This document shows, one piece after another, positions 13,275-13,319 of a stretch of 13,319 nucleotides of DNA (its first letter is position 1; each line of letters opens with the position of its first letter). The stretch covers positions 1 to 13,319 of the forward strand of contig USBX01000012.1 of the NCBI GenBank assembly GCA_900552995.1. The letters run 5' to 3'. Under the pieces are notes generated by a model. It was not told where the DNA came from. It saw nothing but the letters and a program-made list of their open reading frames with translations, and made no database searches. Made by a program: the position numbers and the translations under genes. This DNA is from an uncultured Collinsella sp. (GTDB lineage: Bacteria; Actinomycetota; Coriobacteriia; Coriobacteriales; Coriobacteriaceae).

Positions 13275-13319
13275 CTGTCTCTTATACACATCTCCGAGCC
13301 CACGAGACACTCGCTAATC
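13275..13319 (-). other. Untrimmed Illumina Nextera adapter (i7 side)
   Basis: 13275-13293 is the reverse complement of the Tn5 mosaic end (CTGTCTCTTATACACATCT), 13294-13308 the read-2 primer part (CCGAGCCCACGAGAC), 13309-13316 the i7 index position (ACTCGCTA, from memory N716), and 13317-13319 the start of the P7 flank. Genomic sequence ends at 13274. Confidence 0.97.

Noticed and set aside
12855..13310. 151-codon minus-strand frame starting MSRGLGDVYKRQ
   Set aside because: Its start lies in the Nextera adapter and the rest is antisense to the kinase gene.

Overview
The window looks like one complete assembled contig from a gut-type Coriobacteriia, most likely a Collinsella-like anaerobe. 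The evidence is high GC, an actinobacterial integration host factor (mIHF) next to gmk and rpoZ, a PyrK/PyrD-type dihydroorotate dehydrogenase, and a bifunctional AdhE for fermentation. The genus is inferred from gene content and style, not from a search. Both ends carry untrimmed Illumina Nextera adapters (1-48 and 13275-13319, each with an 8-base index), so only 49-13274 is genomic. Both terminal genes end in adapter sequence, not at biological ends.

Layout. 49-360 (-): start of a ComEA-like DNA-uptake protein, cut by the contig edge. 531-563: terminator of the next operon. 574-2984 (-): tightly packed mihF-gmk-rpoZ-thiI operon (nucleoid protein, guanylate kinase, RNA polymerase omega, tRNA 4-thiouridine/thiamine sulfur transfer). 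3224-8547 (-): pyrimidine operon pyrR-pyrB-pyrC-pyrK-pyrD-pyrF, with overlapping or nearly touching genes except for a 92-base gap before pyrK that holds a terminator-like hairpin. Upstream of pyrR is an attenuator in which an antiterminator, an anti-antiterminator and a terminator are mutually exclusive. Operon products take carbamoyl phosphate plus aspartate to dihydroorotate and orotate, and decarboxylate OMP to UMP. carAB and pyrE are not in this window.

8548-8998 is a divergent control region; the predicted -35 boxes of the pyr promoter (-) and of an rpmB promoter (+) lie on top of each other. rpmB (ribosomal protein L28, zinc form) follows at 8999-9187 with a strong terminator. Just beyond it is a small REP-associated tyrosine transposase (RAYT, IS200-like) element, 9292-9959, bounded by perfect 27-bp inverted repeats; its reading frame runs out through one repeat and the rpmB terminator. 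Then adhE (10112-12760, +) with its own extended -10 promoter and a downstream hairpin, and finally the first 142 codons of an aminoglycoside-phosphotransferase-like kinase cut by the right adapter.

Most of the window is housekeeping metabolism. No new defence or mobile system is visible. The less ordinary signals are RNA-level: the pyr leader, the pyrC-pyrK hairpin, and the RAYT element with its palindromic ends.
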